Under the pieces are notes generated by a model. The model searched no databases. It was not told the origin of the DNA and saw nothing but the letters and a program-made list of their open reading frames with translations. DNA of 45,284 nucleotides from Oscillospiraceae bacterium (GTDB lineage: Bacteria > Bacillota > Clostridia > Oscillospirales > CAG-272): the NCBI GenBank assembly GCA_015064205.1, contig SVSR01000015.1, positions 1-45,284 of the forward strand. Reading direction: 5' to 3'. Position numbers and translations under genes: made by a program. Shown here piece by piece: positions 16,518-25,827 of the stretch. Every line of letters begins with the position of its first letter. Within the stretch, counting starts at the first letter, position 1.

Positions 16518-18050
16518 ATGAGTTTAAAAAATCTTACAAATCCTGAAAAAAATGTAGTGGAATTTGAATTTTCGGCGGATAAGGAAACTTTTGAAGTAGC
16601 AGTTGCCAAGGTGTTCAAGAAAAAGGCAGCTCAGATCAACGTTCCCGGCTTCCGTAAGGGCAAGGCTCCCAGATCTATCATCGAAAAGATGTACGGTAAG
16701 GGCGTGTTCTATGAAGATGCAGTGAACGAGATTCTACCCGACGCATACGAATCAGCTATAAAGGACTGCGGACTCGAATTCGTATCAATGCCTGAGTTTG
16801 ACATCGTATCTATCGACGATAACGGCGTTGTATTCAAGGCAAGAGTATACACAAAGCCTGAAGTTGAAATTAAGGACTATAAGGGCATTGAAGCAACAAA
16901 GAAGCCAGTTTCTGTAAATGACGACGATATAAACGCTGAAATTGAGCAGAAGAGATTGCAGGCTTCCCGCCTCATTGATATCACAGACCGTGCAGTACAG
17001 TCGGGCGATACTGTTGACATTGACTATGAAGGCTCAGTTGACGGCGTACCTTTTGACGGAGGCAAGGCTGAGCACCAGTCTCTCGTGATCGGTTCCGGCA
17101 GCTTCATTCCCGGTTTTGAAGACCAGATAATCGGCAAGAATATCGGCGACGAGTTCGATATCAACGTAACATTCCCCACAGAATACCATGCAAACGAGCT
17201 TGCAGGTAAGGCGGCAGTATTCAAGATAAAACTCCACGGCATCAAGTTTAACGAAATGCCTGAAGTTGATGATGAATTTGCCAAGGATAACGGTTTTGAT
17301 ACTCTTGATGAATATAAAGCGGATATCAAGGCAAGAATCACAGACAGACGTGAAAAAGAAGCTGATGCAGACGTTGACGAAGAGATCGTAGCGGCTCTTA
17401 TAGAAAAGCTTGAAGGCGATATTCCCGAGCCTATGTTCGCAGCTGAAGCAGAAAATATGCTCAGAGATTACGATAACCGCCTCAGAATGCAGGGCCTTGA
17501 CCTTAATACTTACTTCAAGTATACAGGTATGACGCTTGATTCTATGAGAGCACAGTTCAAGCCTCAGGCAGAGCGCCAGGTAAGGACACGTCTTGCTCTT
17601 GAAAAGATCGCAGAAGTTGAAAAACTCGAAGCAACTGCAGAAGAAATCGCAGAAGAATACGACCGTATTGCAAAGGCTTACAATATGGAAGCTGAAAAGG
17701 TTAAAGAGCTTGTTGACGAAAAGGGTATTGCGGCTGATATGAAGGTTAAGAAGGCGTTTGATCTTGTAAAGGCAAATGCAAAGATAACAGCAAAGAAGGC
17801 TGCAGCTAAGAAGACAACAACTAAGAAGGCAGAAACTGCAGAAGATAAGCCTGCGGCAGAAAAGAAAACAGCTGCTAAAAAGACAACGACTGCTAAGAAA
17901 ACAGAAACACCTGCGGAAGAAAAGAAGACAACTGTAAAGAAGACTGCAACTGCCAAGAAGTCTGAAACAGCAGAAAAGAAGCCCGCAGCAAAGAAAGCAA
18001 CAACCGCAAAGAAGGCGGCAACAAAGAAAGATGAGGGCGATAAAGCCTGA
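16518..18050 (+). CDS. tig: Trigger factor with a long Lys/Ala/Thr-rich tail
   Basis: A ribosome-bound chaperone and prolyl isomerase. The N-terminal ribosome-binding domain shows the signature GFRKGKAP at 44-51. The FKBP-type PPIase domain spans about 160-245 (GDTVDIDYEGSVDGVPFDGG, FIPGFEDQIIG). The helical chaperone domain continues to about 422. The last 88 residues (423-510) are a low-complexity tail of AAKK, TTAKK and AEKK units resembling the C termini of histone H1-like proteins. Usual trigger factors end near 430, so the tail is an addition. GGAGG lies upstream of the ATG. First gene of the classical tig-clpP-clpX group. Confidence 0.95.
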   Translation: MSLKNLTNPEKNVVEFEFSADKETFEVAVAKVFKKKAAQINVPGFRKGKAPRSIIEKMYGKGVFYEDAVNEILPDAYESAIKDCGLEFVSMPEFDIVSIDDNGVVFKARVYTKPEVEIKDYKGIEATKKPVSVNDDDINAEIEQKRLQASRLIDITDRAVQSGDTVDIDYEGSVDGVPFDGGKAEHQSLVIGSGSFIPGFEDQIIGKNIGDEFDINVTFPTEYHANELAGKAAVFKIKLHGIKFNEMPEVDDEFAKDNGFDTLDEYKADIKARITDRREKEADADVDEEIVAALIEKLEGDIPEPMFAAEAENMLRDYDNRLRMQGLDLNTYFKYTGMTLDSMRAQFKPQAERQVRTRLALEKIAEVEKLEATAEEIAEEYDRIAKAYNMEAEKVKELVDEKGIAADMKVKKAFDLVKANAKITAKKAAAKKTTTKKAETAEDKPAAEKKTAAKKTTTAKKTETPAEEKKTTVKKTATAKKSETAEKKPAAKKATTAKKAATKKDEGDKA

Positions 18051-18086
18051 GTTGTGCCGCTTTAATATAGGAAAGGTGGTAACAAT

Positions 18087-18680
18087 ATGTCATATGTACC
18101 GATAGTCGTTGAACAGACCGCCCATGGCGAGCGTTCATACGATATTTATTCAAGACTTCTTAACGACAGAATAATCTTTCTTGCAAACGAAGTCAATCAT
18201 GTAACTGCATCTCTTGTTGTAGCGCAGATGCTTTATCTTGAGTCGCAGGATCCTGATAAGGATATTTACCTTTATATAGACAGCCCCGGCGGCTCTGTAT
18301 CCGACGGTCTTGCTATCTATGATACGATGAACTATATAAAGTGCGACGTATCCACTATCTGTATCGGTATGGCGGCAAGCATGGGAGCATTTTTGCTCTC
18401 AAGCGGAGCTAAGGGTAAGAGAATAGCTCTTCCCAACAGCGAAATAATGATACATCAGCCGCTTGGCGGCGCGCAGGGTCAGGCATCCGATATGCTTATC
18501 GCTGCCGACCATATCAAGCGCACGCGAGACAGACTCAATAAGATACTTGCCGAAAACACCGGCAAACCTGTTGATGTAATTGCCAGGGATACCGACCGTG
18601 ACAATTGGCTCACAGCCGAAGCGGCGCTTGAATACGGTATCGTTGATAAGGTTGCAAAGAACAGAGACTCTCTCAAATAA
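18087..18680 (+). CDS. clpP: ATP-dependent Clp protease proteolytic subunit
   Basis: A 197-residue ClpP, the serine protease that forms two stacked heptamers and works with ClpX. The catalytic triad is visible: S98 in [11 protein letters not shown]123 in EIMIHQP, D172 in [24 protein letters not shown] is the oxyanion and handle region. The normal N-terminal propeptide/loop [11 protein letters not shown] is present. Ribosome site GGAAAGGTGG. Confidence 0.98.
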   Translation: MSYVPIVVEQTAHGERSYDIYSRLLNDRIIFLANEVNHVTASLVVAQMLYLESQDPDKDIYLYIDSPGGSVSDGLAIYDTMNYIKCDVSTICIGMAASMGAFLLSSGAKGKRIALPNSEIMIHQPLGGAQGQASDMLIAADHIKRTRDRLNKILAENTGKPVDVIARDTDRDNWLTAEAALEYGIVDKVAKNRDSLK

Positions 18681-18699
18681 AGCTTAAAGGACACATCAA

Positions 18700-19959
18700 A
18701 TGTCAAATAACAATGATAACAATACCTCGGTAAGATGCTCGTTCTGCGGCAGATCGGACAAGGAAGTAAACTTTATTATCCCTGCGGCCTCGGGAGCGTG
18801 TATATGCGACAGATGTGTTGATGCATGCTATGACCTTATAAGCGAGCAAGAGGATTTTAAGGGGAATTCAAAGGCGTTTTCTTTTGATGAACTTCCAAAG
18901 CCCCGTGAGATAAAAGCGGCTCTTGACGAGTATGTAATCGGGCAGGATGATGCTAAACGTGCATTGTCTGTTGCTGTTTACAATCACTATAAGAGAATAC
19001 TGCAGGCAGGTAAAAAGCATTCAAAGAAGAATGATGAGGACGACGGAGTAGAAATACAGAAGAGTAATGTTCTGCTGCTCGGACCTACCGGTGTCGGTAA
19101 AACGTTTCTTGCTCAAACTCTTGCAAAGACCCTTAAAGTGCCTTTTGCAATAGCAGATGCAACAACCCTGACAGAGGCCGGTTACGTTGGCGAGGACGTA
19201 GAAAATATACTACTGCGTCTTATACAGGCCGCAGATTATGATATTGAACGCGCGGAAATGGGTATTATCTACATCGATGAGGTGGATAAAATATCCAGAA
19301 GAAGCGAAAACCGTTCAATAACGCGTGACGTTTCGGGGGAGGGAGTACAGCAGGCGCTGCTCAAGATTCTTGAGGGAACTGTGTCAAACGTACCTCCGCA
19401 GGGCGGCAGAAAGCATCCAAATCAGGAATTTATTCAGATAGACACATCAAATATACTGTTTATATGCGGCGGAGCGTTTGATAAGATCGATGAGATCATC
19501 GAGCGCAGACGCGGCTCTCAAACGGCAGGATTTTTCGGAGAGATAAAGAAGAAGGAAGAAAAATTAAGCGAGGGAATATATAAAGACGTTATTCCTCACG
19601 ATATAGTTAAGTACGGACTGATCCCCGAGCTTGTAGGCAGACTTCCGGTTATAGTATCTCTTGATAATCTTGATGAAAAAGCCCTTATGAGAGTGCTGAC
19701 GGAGCCGAAAAATTCGCTTATCAAGCAATATGCGAAACTGTTTTTGATGGATAATATTGAGCTTGAATTTGAAGACGGTGCACTTCGTCACATAGCGCAT
19801 CTGGCAATTGAGCGCAATACCGGTGCACGCGGACTTCGTTCCATAATGGAAGAGTTCTTAGGCGGAGTAATGTTTGACGTGCCGTCCAAGGAAGGCGTAA
19901 CCCGTGTAGTTATAAGCGAAGATTACGTAAAAGGTAAAGCCGCAGTAAAATATTTATAA
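18700..19959 (+). CDS. clpX: ClpX unfoldase, ATPase subunit of the Clp protease
   Basis: A 419-residue AAA+ unfoldase. The N-terminal zinc finger has C13, C16 and C36, C39 in CSFC and CDRC. Walker A is GPTGVGKT (128-135) and Walker [11 protein letters not shown]. The ClpP-docking IGF-equivalent loop lies after IPELVGRLP/sensor regions, and the sensor II segment [10 protein letters not shown] is present. Coupled closely to clpP and followed by a terminator that ends the operon. Confidence 0.98.
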   Translation: MSNNNDNNTSVRCSFCGRSDKEVNFIIPAASGACICDRCVDACYDLISEQEDFKGNSKAFSFDELPKPREIKAALDEYVIGQDDAKRALSVAVYNHYKRILQAGKKHSKKNDEDDGVEIQKSNVLLLGPTGVGKTFLAQTLAKTLKVPFAIADATTLTEAGYVGEDVENILLRLIQAADYDIERAEMGIIYIDEVDKISRRSENRSITRDVSGEGVQQALLKILEGTVSNVPPQGGRKHPNQEFIQIDTSNILFICGGAFDKIDEIIERRRGSQTAGFFGEIKKKEEKLSEGIYKDVIPHDIVKYGLIPELVGRLPVIVSLDNLDEKALMRVLTEPKNSLIKQYAKLFLMDNIELEFEDGALRHIAHLAIERNTGARGLRSIMEEFLGGVMFDVPSKEGVTRVVISEDYVKGKAAVKYL

Positions 19960-19972
19960 AATAAAAAGTCCT

Positions 19973-19997
19973 GCTTACAAACTGCAGGACTTTTTTG
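19973..19997 (+). terminator. Intrinsic terminator after clpX
   Basis: AAAAGTCCTGC and GCAGGACTTTTTT form a strong hairpin with a T-tract. Confidence 0.88.
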
Positions 19998-20071
19998 AAC
20001 CTTATTGTATAAACAAAGATAATAAATGCCAAACTATTGTTACATTAAAATGTTGAAAGGACAGAGATGTA

Positions 20072-21400
20072 ATGAAAAGAAAAATCACGGCATTTATGTT
20101 ATGCCTCTTATTGCTTATTCCGACACTGGTGTCGTGCGGTGCAAAAAAGAGCGAAAAGAGCGTATATTATTTAAACTTCAAGCCTGAGGTTGCTGAAGTT
20201 TATGAAAGGATAGCGCGAGATTATTATAATGAAACGGGAGTTAAGCTTAACGTTGTAACTGCCGCTTCAAATACCTATGAGCAGACGCTTAAATCAGAGA
20301 TAGCCAAGGCAGACGCGCCGGCTATATTTCAGATAAACGGACCGCGCGGATATGCTTCATGGAAGGATTATTGCGCAGATCTAAAGGACAGTAAAATCTA
20401 TGGTCTGTTAAACGATAAGAACATGGCAATCACCGACGGCGACGGAGTATACGGCATTCCTTACGTTGTTGAGGGATATGGTATTATATATAACGACCGT
20501 ATAATGCAGACCTACTTTACAAGTGCAAACAAACAAGTTGACGTACAAAGCGTTGATGATATAAATTCATTTGAGATATTATCTCAGGTCGTAAGTGATA
20601 TGACAAGACTAAAGGACGAGCTTGGCATTGACGGAGTATTTGCATCAACTTCACTCAAGCCGGGCGAGGATTGGAGATGGACCACCCACCTTGCCAACGT
20701 TGCAGTATATCACGAATTCAAGAATAATGACATTGATCTCACGTCAGATCAAACAAAAGAAATAGAATTTATGTATTCAGACGGTTTCAGAGACCTATTT
20801 GAATTATATATAAATAACTCTGTAGTGGATAAAAAGCTTCTCGGAAGTAAGCAGGTGTCTGATTCCATGGCGGAATTTGCGCTTGGTAGATGCGCGATGG
20901 TTCAAAACGGAAACTGGGCGTGGAGTCAGATAGACGGAATTGAGGGCAACACGGTTGAAGACAGAGATATTAAATTTATGCCTATATACCTTGGCGTCCC
21001 CGGCGAAGAATCGCAGGGACTTTGTATCGGTACGGAAAACTATCTTGCAATAAATAAAACGCTCAGCGAAGAAAAACAGAAGCTTGCAGAGGATTTTCTC
21101 TTTTGGTTATTTACAAGCGAAACGGGAAAAGAGTACGTGACGGACGAGCTTGATTTCATTACACCGTTTTCTTCATTTGATACTGATGAGGTACCCGACG
21201 ACCCGCTTGCACGCGAAGTGGTTAACTGGATGTCGAGAGAGGATAAAGAAAGCGTAGACTGGAATTTCACCCTCTTCCCGAGCCAAACGTTTAAGGATAA
21301 TTTCGGATCAAATCTGCTTTCGTTTGCGCAGGGAACAAAGCCCTGGAACGAGGTGCGTGACAGCGTTGTGCGCGACTGGAAAAATGAAAGCGCCGGCTGA
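20072..21400 (+). CDS. Extracellular sugar-binding lipoprotein of an ABC importer
   Basis: A 442-residue family 1 solute-binding protein. It begins with a lipoprotein signal: basic MKRK, a hydrophobic stretch, and lipobox LVSC with the acylated cysteine C22. Later hallmarks are PAIFQINGPRGYASW, GVYGIPYVVEGYGIIYN, and ALGRCAMVQNGNWAWSQ. It captures an oligosaccharide at the outer face of the membrane and hands it to the two permeases that follow. The downstream glucanotransferase and phosphorylase suggest maltodextrin or a related alpha-glucan. No clear promoter was found in the 70-bp gap after the clpX terminator. Confidence 0.92.
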   Translation: MKRKITAFMLCLLLLIPTLVSCGAKKSEKSVYYLNFKPEVAEVYERIARDYYNETGVKLNVVTAASNTYEQTLKSEIAKADAPAIFQINGPRGYASWKDYCADLKDSKIYGLLNDKNMAITDGDGVYGIPYVVEGYGIIYNDRIMQTYFTSANKQVDVQSVDDINSFEILSQVVSDMTRLKDELGIDGVFASTSLKPGEDWRWTTHLANVAVYHEFKNNDIDLTSDQTKEIEFMYSDGFRDLFELYINNSVVDKKLLGSKQVSDSMAEFALGRCAMVQNGNWAWSQIDGIEGNTVEDRDIKFMPIYLGVPGEESQGLCIGTENYLAINKTLSEEKQKLAEDFLFWLFTSETGKEYVTDELDFITPFSSFDTDEVPDDPLAREVVNWMSREDKESVDWNFTLFPSQTFKDNFGSNLLSFAQGTKPWNEVRDSVVRDWKNESAG

Positions 21401-21417
21401 AAGGAAGCAGTTTTTAA

Positions 21418-22263
21418 ATGATTAAAAAATATGTGGGAAAATACTTCCCGATATTTCTGCTGCCAACGCTCATAGCGTTTTTCGTTTCATTTGTAGCGCC
21501 GTTCGTTATAGGAATGTACCTTTCTTTCTGTGAATTCACAACGGTTTCAAATGCCAGGTTTGTAGGACTTGAAAACTATGTCAAGGTATTTAGTTCTAGC
21601 ACTGATTTTTTGAATGCACTGTGGTTTACGGTCAAGTTTACAGTTGTATCCGTTATAGCCGTTAACGTTCTTGCGTTTTTGCTCGCGCTCATACTGACCC
21701 GCCCCATGAAGGGAACAAACGCTTTCAGAACGGGCTTTTTTATGCCAAATCTGATAGGCGGTATAGTACTGGGGTATATATGGCAGATAATCATAAACGG
21801 CGTTCTAGGCTATTTCGGCGTGGATATAACCTATGCAGCAAAATACGGCTTCTGGGGACTCGTTATACTGACATGCTGGCAGCAGATAGGCTATATGATG
21901 ATAATATATATAGCAGGTATACAAAATGTGCCGGGGGACATGCTTGAGGCGGCGGATATAGACGGTGCAACCTATTTTCAGAAGCTTCGTTATATCATAC
22001 TACCGACGGTTTCTTCGTCGGTTGCAATATGCACCTTTTTAACTCTTACAAACAGCTTTAAATTGTTCGACCAGAACTTGGCGCTGACAGGTGGAGCACC
22101 CGGAAAAGAAACGGCGATGCTCGCACTTGATATTTATAAAACCTTCTATAACAGAGTCGGATACGAGGGGGTAGGACAGGCTAAAGCAGTTATATTCTTT
22201 ATAATAGTTGCACTTATTGCTCTTGTTCAACAGTATGTGACCCGAACACGAGAGGACTTGTAA
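21418..22263 (+). CDS. ABC sugar transporter permease, MalF type
   Basis: A 281-residue membrane protein with six predicted transmembrane segments. The cytoplasmic EAA loop that docks on the ATPase is seen as EAADIDGATYFQKLRYIILP. It lies 17 bases after the binding-protein gene and pairs with the next permease. It lacks the long periplasmic loop of enteric MalF, as is normal in Gram-positives. Confidence 0.92.
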   Translation: MIKKYVGKYFPIFLLPTLIAFFVSFVAPFVIGMYLSFCEFTTVSNARFVGLENYVKVFSSSTDFLNALWFTVKFTVVSVIAVNVLAFLLALILTRPMKGTNAFRTGFFMPNLIGGIVLGYIWQIIINGVLGYFGVDITYAAKYGFWGLVILTCWQQIGYMMIIYIAGIQNVPGDMLEAADIDGATYFQKLRYIILPTVSSSVAICTFLTLTNSFKLFDQNLALTGGAPGKETAMLALDIYKTFYNRVGYEGVGQAKAVIFFIIVALIALVQQYVTRTREDL

Positions 22264-22276
22264 GGAAAATTAAATA

Positions 22277-23113
22277 ATGGAAAAAAGAACAAAAAGAATA
22301 GATATAATATTTTATATAATTCTGACACTTTTTGCAGTTATATTTATAGCACCTGTGTTTATTGTTCTTATGAACTCCTTTAAAGGTCAGTTTTATATTA
22401 CAGACTCGCCTTTCAGCCTGCCTGATGCAACGACATTCGTCGGACTTTCCAATTATGTAAGCGGGCTTCGTAAAACGGGATTTTTATCAGCATTTCTGTA
22501 TTCGCTTTTTATAACGGTATCTTCTGTTGCAGTAATAGTATTTTTTACAAGCATGAGCGCGTGGTATATTTCCCGCGTAAAAAATGCATTTACCCGAACG
22601 CTTTATTTTGCCTTTATTTTCAGCATGATAGTACCGTTTCAGATGGTAATGTTTTCAATGTCGAAGATAGCAAACGCAATGAGGCTTGATAACCCGATCG
22701 GTATAATATTTATTTATCTCGGCTTCGGCGCAGGACTTTCGGTCTTTCTTTTCTCGGGATTTGTCTCGGGAATACCAAAAGAGGTTGAGGAGGCCGCGAT
22801 GATAGACGGCGCCACTCCCGTACAGATGTATTTCAGAGTTGTATTTCCCATGATGAAGCCGATCGCCATAACTGTTGCAATACTGAATTCCATGTGGATA
22901 TGGAACGATTATCTTTTGCCGTATCTTGTTATAGGAAATAAGTATAAAACGATACCTATAGCGGTCCAATACCTGCAGGGCGGTTACGGATCGCGTGATA
23001 TGGGGGCGCTGATGGCGATGCTTGTGCTTTCTATTATACCCGTTGTTATTTTCTATCTCACATGCCAGAAATATATTATAAAAGGCGTTGTTGCAGGCGC
23101 TGTTAAAGGCTAA
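22277..23113 (+). CDS. ABC sugar transporter permease, MalG type
   Basis: A 278-residue inner-membrane permease with about six membrane segments and the EAA motif EEAAMIDGATPVQMYFRVVF. The C terminus QKYIIKGVVAGAVKG is the typical MalG-family ending. It forms the heterodimeric channel with the preceding gene product. Confidence 0.93.
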   Translation: MEKRTKRIDIIFYIILTLFAVIFIAPVFIVLMNSFKGQFYITDSPFSLPDATTFVGLSNYVSGLRKTGFLSAFLYSLFITVSSVAVIVFFTSMSAWYISRVKNAFTRTLYFAFIFSMIVPFQMVMFSMSKIANAMRLDNPIGIIFIYLGFGAGLSVFLFSGFVSGIPKEVEEAAMIDGATPVQMYFRVVFPMMKPIAITVAILNSMWIWNDYLLPYLVIGNKYKTIPIAVQYLQGGYGSRDMGALMAMLVLSIIPVVIFYLTCQKYIIKGVVAGAVKG

Positions 23114-23135
23114 GGCTTGAAGGGAGGAAAATAAT

Positions 23136-24233
23136 TTGGCAGGTATCAGATTATCCAATATTAACAAAACATTTCCCGGAAACGTTACGGTAATAGACGG
23201 GCTTGATCTTGAAATAAAAGACCGTGAATTTGTTATACTCGTAGGACCGTCAGGCTGCGGAAAATCAACTACTCTGCGCATGATAGCAGGTCTTGAATCG
23301 GTAACGTCAGGCGATCTTTATATAGGCGACAGAAGAGTGAATGATATAGCTCCCAAGGACCGTGATATAGCAATGGTCTTTCAGAGCTACGCGCTCTATC
23401 CTCACATGAGCGTTTATGATAATCTTGCTTTTGGGCTTAAACTGAGAAAAGTGCCAAAGGAGGAAATAGACAAAAAGGTCAGAGAAGCGGCAAAGATGCT
23501 TGATATAGAAAAGTATCTTGAGCGCAAGCCGAGAGCGCTTTCGGGCGGACAAAGACAGCGTGTGGCGCTCGGAAGAGCTATGGTACGCTCACCTCAGGTT
23601 TTTTTGCTTGATGAGCCTCTTTCCAACCTTGATGCAAAGCTAAGAGGTGAAATGAGAACGTCGATATCAAGGCTTCATAAAACGCTTGGAGTAACTTTTG
23701 TTTATGTTACTCACGATCAGGTGGAAGCCATGACTATGGCAGACCGCATAGTAGTTATGAAAGACGGTGTAATACAGCAGTATGATACTCCTAAAAATCT
23801 GTACCACTATCCGGCAAATACTTTTGTTGCAGGCTTTATAGGCTCGCCGCGAATGAATCTCTTTAAAGCACAAGTACAGAGGACACAGAATAAAATAATT
23901 TTGAAGGCCGGCGGGAGCAGCTTTGAGATAAGCTCTAAAAACAAAGCCCTTAATGAATATGCAGGCAAAGCGGTACTTGTCGGTATACGGCCCGAGGATA
24001 TTCACGCAGAAGAGTTTTATATGGGGCTTGAAAACACACTCAAACTCAAGGCTGATATTGATCTTGCAGAGATGATGGGCGCTGAGCTTTACGTTTATTT
24101 TGATTTTGCAGGCGAGAGAATGATCGCGCGTGTGCCGTCAAGAATGAACGTTGAATCTTCGAGGACTCTTGATGTTGCCTTCGATTTGAACAAAGCGCAC
24201 TTTTTTGACGCTGAAACAACAAAACGGATATAG
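23136..24233 (+). CDS. Sugar ABC transporter ATPase, MsmX/UgpC/MalK type
   Basis: A 365-residue ATPase. Walker A is VGPSGCGKST (36-45), Q-loop MVFQSYALYPHM, signature LSGGQRQRVALGRAM, Walker B VFLLDEPLSNLDAKLR, and H-loop VYVTHDQ. The C-terminal ~125 residues are the OB-fold regulatory domain (VGIRPEDIHAEE). The start codon is TTG with GGGAGG seven bases upstream. Having a dedicated ATPase inside the operon is notable because many Firmicutes use one shared MsmX. Strong family match. Confidence 0.95.
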   Translation: MAGIRLSNINKTFPGNVTVIDGLDLEIKDREFVILVGPSGCGKSTTLRMIAGLESVTSGDLYIGDRRVNDIAPKDRDIAMVFQSYALYPHMSVYDNLAFGLKLRKVPKEEIDKKVREAAKMLDIEKYLERKPRALSGGQRQRVALGRAMVRSPQVFLLDEPLSNLDAKLRGEMRTSISRLHKTLGVTFVYVTHDQVEAMTMADRIVVMKDGVIQQYDTPKNLYHYPANTFVAGFIGSPRMNLFKAQVQRTQNKIILKAGGSSFEISSKNKALNEYAGKAVLVGIRPEDIHAEEFYMGLENTLKLKADIDLAEMMGAELYVYFDFAGERMIARVPSRMNVESSRTLDVAFDLNKAHFFDAETTKRI

Positions 24234-24301
24234 TTTGATAAACAAAAGACAACGTGACTGTAGGAAAACCTACGCATTATGAGAAAGGAATGGTCATAAA
24301 A

Positions 24302-25783
24302 ATGAGAAAATGCGGCACACTACTTCATATTTCATCTCTGCCGGGAGAGTTTGGCATCGGCAATTTCGGACGGCAAGCTTACAATTTTGTAGACTTTTTA
24401 AAGAAAAGCGGTCAGAACCTCTGGCAGATACTGCCGCTTGGAGTAACGGGATTCGGAGATTCTCCGTATCAGTCGTTCTCAAGCTTTGCGGGTAACCCCT
24501 ACTTTATTGACCCGGTTGGATTATATGAAGACGGCCTTATTGACAAGGATTTTCTTGATAGCGCAAAACTTAGTGATGATAACGTTGATTACGGCAGACT
24601 TTATGAAGAGAGATATAAGTTTTTGCGTGAGGCTCTCTCGAATTTTGATACACAAAACTCCGATTATGAGGAGTTTTGCGTAAAAAATACGCTCTGGCTT
24701 GACAGCTTTGCTATGTTTATGACCCTAAAGGGACTTGCACAGGGCAGAGGCGTCAGCGATTGGGAGCGTGACTATAAGCAGAAGGACAGAGCGGCGCTTG
24801 AATGGGTCGAGCGCTCATATAAGGATGAGATAAGCTTCTGGAAAATAGTACAGTATTATTTCTTCAAGCAATGGGACGTACTCAGAAAGTATGCAAATGC
24901 AAACGGTATATCGATAATCGGTGATATACCGATATACGTTGCGGCAGACAGCGCAGACGTTTGGGAAAACCCCGGGCTTTTCATGGTGGATTCCGATCTA
25001 TCCCCAAAGCTTGTGGCAGGGTGCCCTCCCGATGCGTTTAACGCGGACGGCCAGAAATGGGGAAATCCCATATATGACTGGGAAGTCATGCGAATGGACG
25101 AATATGCGTGGTGGAAGCGCCGCCTTGCTATGACGGCAAAGCTTTACGATTACGTGCGCATAGACCACTTCCGCGGATTCTCATCATACTACACTATAAA
25201 AGCAGACGCCCCCGACGCTAAATACGGAGAGTGGAAAGAGGGGCCGGGAATTGAATTTTTTGAATCTGTTAAAAACAGTCTTGGACCGATTAAGATAATA
25301 GCCGAAGATCTTGGCTTTATTGACGAGCCTGTGCGCGAGCTTCTTAAAAAATGCAATTATCCCGGTATGAAAATACTTGAGTTTGGATTCGGAGGAGATA
25401 CGGATTCCGAATATCTTCCTCATAACTATAAGAAAAACTGCTTTGCTTATACAGGTACACACGACAACGAAACTTTTATGTCGTTTTACCTTAACTGCGA
25501 TATAAAAACCAAGCGGTATATACGCGATTATCTTGGGATAGACTCAATGGACGACGTATGCTTTGCCGCTGTACGTGCGCTTTATGCAAGCTGCGCAGAC
25601 AATGTTGTTATTCCGTTTCAGGACTATATAGGACTTGGAGACAGCGGTAGAATGAACACGCCGTCAATTCTGGGTAATAACTGGCTATGGAGAGCAAAAA
25701 CGTCTGATTTCAATGATAAGCTTGCGGAAAAAATAGCAGAGCTTGCAACACTTTACTCGAGAACGGCTGACAAAGCCTTGTAG
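24302..25783 (+). CDS. malQ: 4-alpha-glucanotransferase (amylomaltase, GH77)
   Basis: A 493-residue GH77 enzyme that transfers glucan chains between maltodextrins and releases glucose. Visible: N-terminal LLHISSLPGEFGIGNFG, WQILPLGVTGFGDSPYQSFS, catalytic nucleophile region YVRIDHFRGFSSYY, acid/base Glu in KIIAEDLGFI, and the transition-state Asp in YTGTHDNET. I chose ATG 24302; an AAAGGA site lies about 12 bases upstream and the product starts MRKCGTLLHISSLPG as in the family. Longer in-frame starts at 24254 and 24290 exist but are less family-like. It works with the phosphorylase that follows. Confidence 0.95.
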   Translation: MRKCGTLLHISSLPGEFGIGNFGRQAYNFVDFLKKSGQNLWQILPLGVTGFGDSPYQSFSSFAGNPYFIDPVGLYEDGLIDKDFLDSAKLSDDNVDYGRLYEERYKFLREALSNFDTQNSDYEEFCVKNTLWLDSFAMFMTLKGLAQGRGVSDWERDYKQKDRAALEWVERSYKDEISFWKIVQYYFFKQWDVLRKYANANGISIIGDIPIYVAADSADVWENPGLFMVDSDLSPKLVAGCPPDAFNADGQKWGNPIYDWEVMRMDEYAWWKRRLAMTAKLYDYVRIDHFRGFSSYYTIKADAPDAKYGEWKEGPGIEFFESVKNSLGPIKIIAEDLGFIDEPVRELLKKCNYPGMKILEFGFGGDTDSEYLPHNYKKNCFAYTGTHDNETFMSFYLNCDIKTKRYIRDYLGIDSMDDVCFAAVRALYASCADNVVIPFQDYIGLGDSGRMNTPSILGNNWLWRAKTSDFNDKLAEKIAELATLYSRTADKAL

Positions 25784-25827
25784 GTAAAGGAAAGTATTTG
25801 CCGATTATCCGGCAGATAGGAGAATTT

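Noticed and set aside
24258-24273. GTAGG-AAAA-CCTAC hairpin before malQ
   Set aside because: Only five base pairs, no U-tract, within the short gap of a clearly continuous operon.
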